A DNA stretch of 64,000 nt, from NCBI GenBank assembly GCA_035537875.1, contig DATLLJ010000070.1, positions 53,620 to 117,619 on the forward strand, read 5' to 3'. This DNA comes from DATLLJ01 sp035537875. GTDB lineage: Bacteria; Acidobacteriota; Vicinamibacteria; Vicinamibacterales; CAVVIG01. The notes below the pieces were generated by a model. It was not told where the DNA came from, searched no databases, and saw nothing but the letters and a program-made list of their open reading frames with translations. The translations under genes were made by a program, and so were the position numbers. Shown here piece by piece: positions 62,284 to 64,000 of this stretch (position 1 is its first letter; the number at the start of each line of letters is the position of its first letter).

Positions 62284-64000
62284 ATGCAACCGTAGCGCCC
62301 TCGGACCAGCTCGGCGACGCACTTGAACCTGAAGCGCCGGCGCGCCGGCTCTCCGGTGCGCCCCGCGCGCTTGCAACGCTGCTGACGGTGGCGCTCTCGG
62401 CGTACGCCCTGTACTGGGTCGTGGTCGTCATCCAGCCGCAAATCTACCGGGTGAGCTTCCTGCTGTTGGCGCTGGTGCTGTCCTTCATGCTTTACCCGGC
62501 CGTGAAGGGGCGCCGCGGAGGCGTCACGCTGGCTGACTGGGGCCTGATCGGGCTCACTGTCGGAGCGCTGATCTGGCCGCTCATCGATTTCGATCGATTT
62601 GTCTACCGCGCCGCTGAACCGACGACGCTCGACCTGGTGTGCGGAACGCTGACGATTGTGCTCGTGCTGGAGGCGACGCGCCGCACCGTTGGCTGGATTC
62701 TCCCCGTGTCAGCCGTCGGCTTCCTGCTGTACGCGCGCTTCGGCCCGCTGTTCGACTCGGTGGGGCTCGGGCTCTTCGCGCATCGTGGCTATCCGCTCGA
62801 TCGGCTCGTTGGTTCGCTCTACATGAGCCTCGAGGGCATATTCGGAGTGCCGCTCGACGTGGCTGCCACGTACATCGTCTTGTTCACCATCTACGGGGCC
62901 GTGCTGCAATTCTCGGGTGCTGGGCGTTTCTTTCTCGACTGGGCGATGGCCCTGAGCAGTCGCTCGCAGAGCGGCGCCGGGCCCGGCCGGACGGTCACGA
63001 TTGCCGGATTTCTTCTGGGAACCGTTTCGGGCAGCGGTGTCGCGACCACGGTCATGTTGGGCTCGGTGGCGTGGCCGATGCTGCGCAGCGCCGGATATCC
63101 TGCGGAGGTCGGCGGCGCGATTCTGTCGGCGAGCGGGATCGGCGCCATCCTGTCACCTCCGACGCTCGGCGCCGCCGCCTTCCTCATCGCCGAGTTCCTG
63201 CGGATTTCGTACCTGCAGGTGCTCGTCATGGCGACCGTGCCGACCTTGCTGTACTACCTTTCCATCTTCCTGATGATCGAAGCCGATTCGCGCAGGCTGG
63301 GAACCAGGCACGTGAACACGCACACGGCGTCGCTCGCCGAGCTGACGTGGAAGTACGGCTACAACTTCAGTTCGCTCGTCGCGATCGCGGTTTTCATGGT
63401 CATCGGCATGACCGCGTTTACGGCGGTGTTCTGGGCCACCGGCCTCGCCGTCGCCTTGAGCTTTCTGCGCCGGGAAACCGCTCTCAGGCCCGCCAGGCTC
63501 GTGCGGGCCCTTGAGGCAGGCGGGCAAGGCGTCCTTCCCGTAGCCGCGACCACCGCGACGGCCGGCATCATCGTCGGCATCGTCACCCTCACTGGGCTCG
63601 GCCTGAAAATCGCGGGCATCATCGTGGCGCTCGCAGGCGGGTCGCTGCCGTTGACGGTCGTCTATGCCGCGCTGGCCGTCTGGCTGCTCGGACTGGCGGT
63701 GCCGGTCACGGCCTCGTACATCATCGCGGCGGTGATGGTGGCTCCGGCGCTCACGCAGGTCGGCGTCGCCCCTGCCGCGGCGCACATGTTCATTTTCTAC
63801 TACGCGGTGCTCTCGGAGGTCAGTCCTCCTACGGCGCTTTCGCCGTTCGCGGCGGCTGCGCTCACTGGAGGCAACCCGTTCCGGACGATGATGGTCACGT
63901 GGAAGTACACGCTACCGGCGTTCCTGGTGCCGTTCGTGTTCACGTTGCGCGCGGAGGGCATGGGAATTCTCCTGCAAGGATCGCTCATCATGATTCTGTG
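62280..64000 (+). CDS. Fused TRAP transporter permease (DctQ-DctM), partial at right edge
   Basis: The frame beginning with TTG at 62280, inside the TAXI stop (TTGA), stays open to the window end (about 573 residues seen). It is a polytopic membrane protein with about 4 helices of the small DctQ-like part (residues 30-140). The large DctM-like part follows with GFLLGTVSGSGVATTVMLGSVAWPM and ILSPPTLGAAAFLIAE, the TRAP permease signatures. The 3' end is missing. Confidence 0.9.
   Translation, partial: MNATVAPSDQLGDALEPEAPARRLSGAPRALATLLTVALSAYALYWVVVVIQPQIYRVSFLLLALVLSFMLYPAVKGRRGGVTLADWGLIGLTVGALIWPLIDFDRFVYRAAEPTTLDLVCGTLTIVLVLEATRRTVGWILPVSAVGFLLYARFGPLFDSVGLGLFAHRGYPLDRLVGSLYMSLEGIFGVPLDVAATYIVLFTIYGAVLQFSGAGRFFLDWAMALSSRSQSGAGPGRTVTIAGFLLGTVSGSGVATTVMLGSVAWPMLRSAGYPAEVGGAILSASGIGAILSPPTLGAAAFLIAEFLRISYLQVLVMATVPTLLYYLSIFLMIEADSRRLGTRHVNTHTASLAELTWKYGYNFSSLVAIAVFMVIGMTAFTAVFWATGLAVALSFLRRETALRPARLVRALEAGGQGVLPVAATTATAGIIVGIVTLTGLGLKIAGIIVALAGGSLPLTVVYAALAVWLLGLAVPVTASYIIAAVMVAPALTQVGVAPAAAHMFIFYYAVLSEVSPPTALSPFAAAALTGGNPFRTMMVTWKYTLPAFLVPFVFTLRAEGMGILLQGSLIMIL

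Overview
The window is a 64 kb piece of a GC-rich, Gram-negative bacterial chromosome. It carries a complete Tol-Pal operon, outer-membrane LPS-export (Lpt) genes, two c-type or lipoprotein-like exported proteins and almost only chromosomal housekeeping genes. The combination of an LptF-LptG fusion, an LptC-LptA fusion, HPr kinase inside a sigma-54 operon and a relic of a PD40-propeller kinase-type gene suggests Acidobacteriota, possibly the Vicinamibacteria. That placement is inference from gene content; no 16S gene is present.

Layout. 1-4.8 kb: end of a Pro/Gly-rich protein, a murQ-serine hydrolase pair (peptidoglycan recycling), a Xer recombinase and metK. 4.8-11.2 kb: an exported PHP-domain protein, a fused LptF/G permease and a GH57 glycosidase. 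11.2-13.06 kb: a 1.8 kb gene-poor island holding a decayed second copy of parB and a 163-bp inverted-repeat element. 13.06-18.4 kb (minus strand): parA-parB, a bifunctional-nuclease family protein, recN-miaB. 18.5-24.2 kb (plus): tolQ-tolR-tolA-like-tolB-pal-cpoB, then ssb. 24.3-34.3 kb (minus): lptC/A fusion, lptB, then a tightly overlapped rpoN-hpf-hprK-rapZ-EIIA(Man)-HPr-EI-cupin operon, read as a regulatory rather than sugar-transporting PTS. 34.4-42.5 kb (minus): recJ, dnaE-accA, guaA. 42.5-46 kb: a kinase/PD40 relic, a c'-type cytochrome lipoprotein, a PQQ-type propeller protein and a membrane protein. 46-50 kb: a very large NtrY-like sensor kinase. 50-53.2 kb (minus): psd-pssA, a YdcH-like protein, tsaB-rimI. 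53.2-64 kb: mutS, a solute-binding lipoprotein, a deoxyhypusine-synthase homolog with agmatinase, an SMP-30-like propeller, a TPR membrane protein, and a TAXI-TRAP transporter whose permease runs off the window.

The strongest unexplained signal is non-coding. At least six gene junctions carry unrelated short-period repeats (units of about 6-9 nt such as attaccca, ccagatga, ctaacccc, aatctgca, ctttcg). Two are folded into long inverted repeats and two have run into the 3' ends of recJ and recN. One forms six GGGG tracts in the dnaE leader. The ssb/cupin copy is a 44-bp hairpin in which five of the six arm mismatches become G-U pairs if transcribed from the minus strand.
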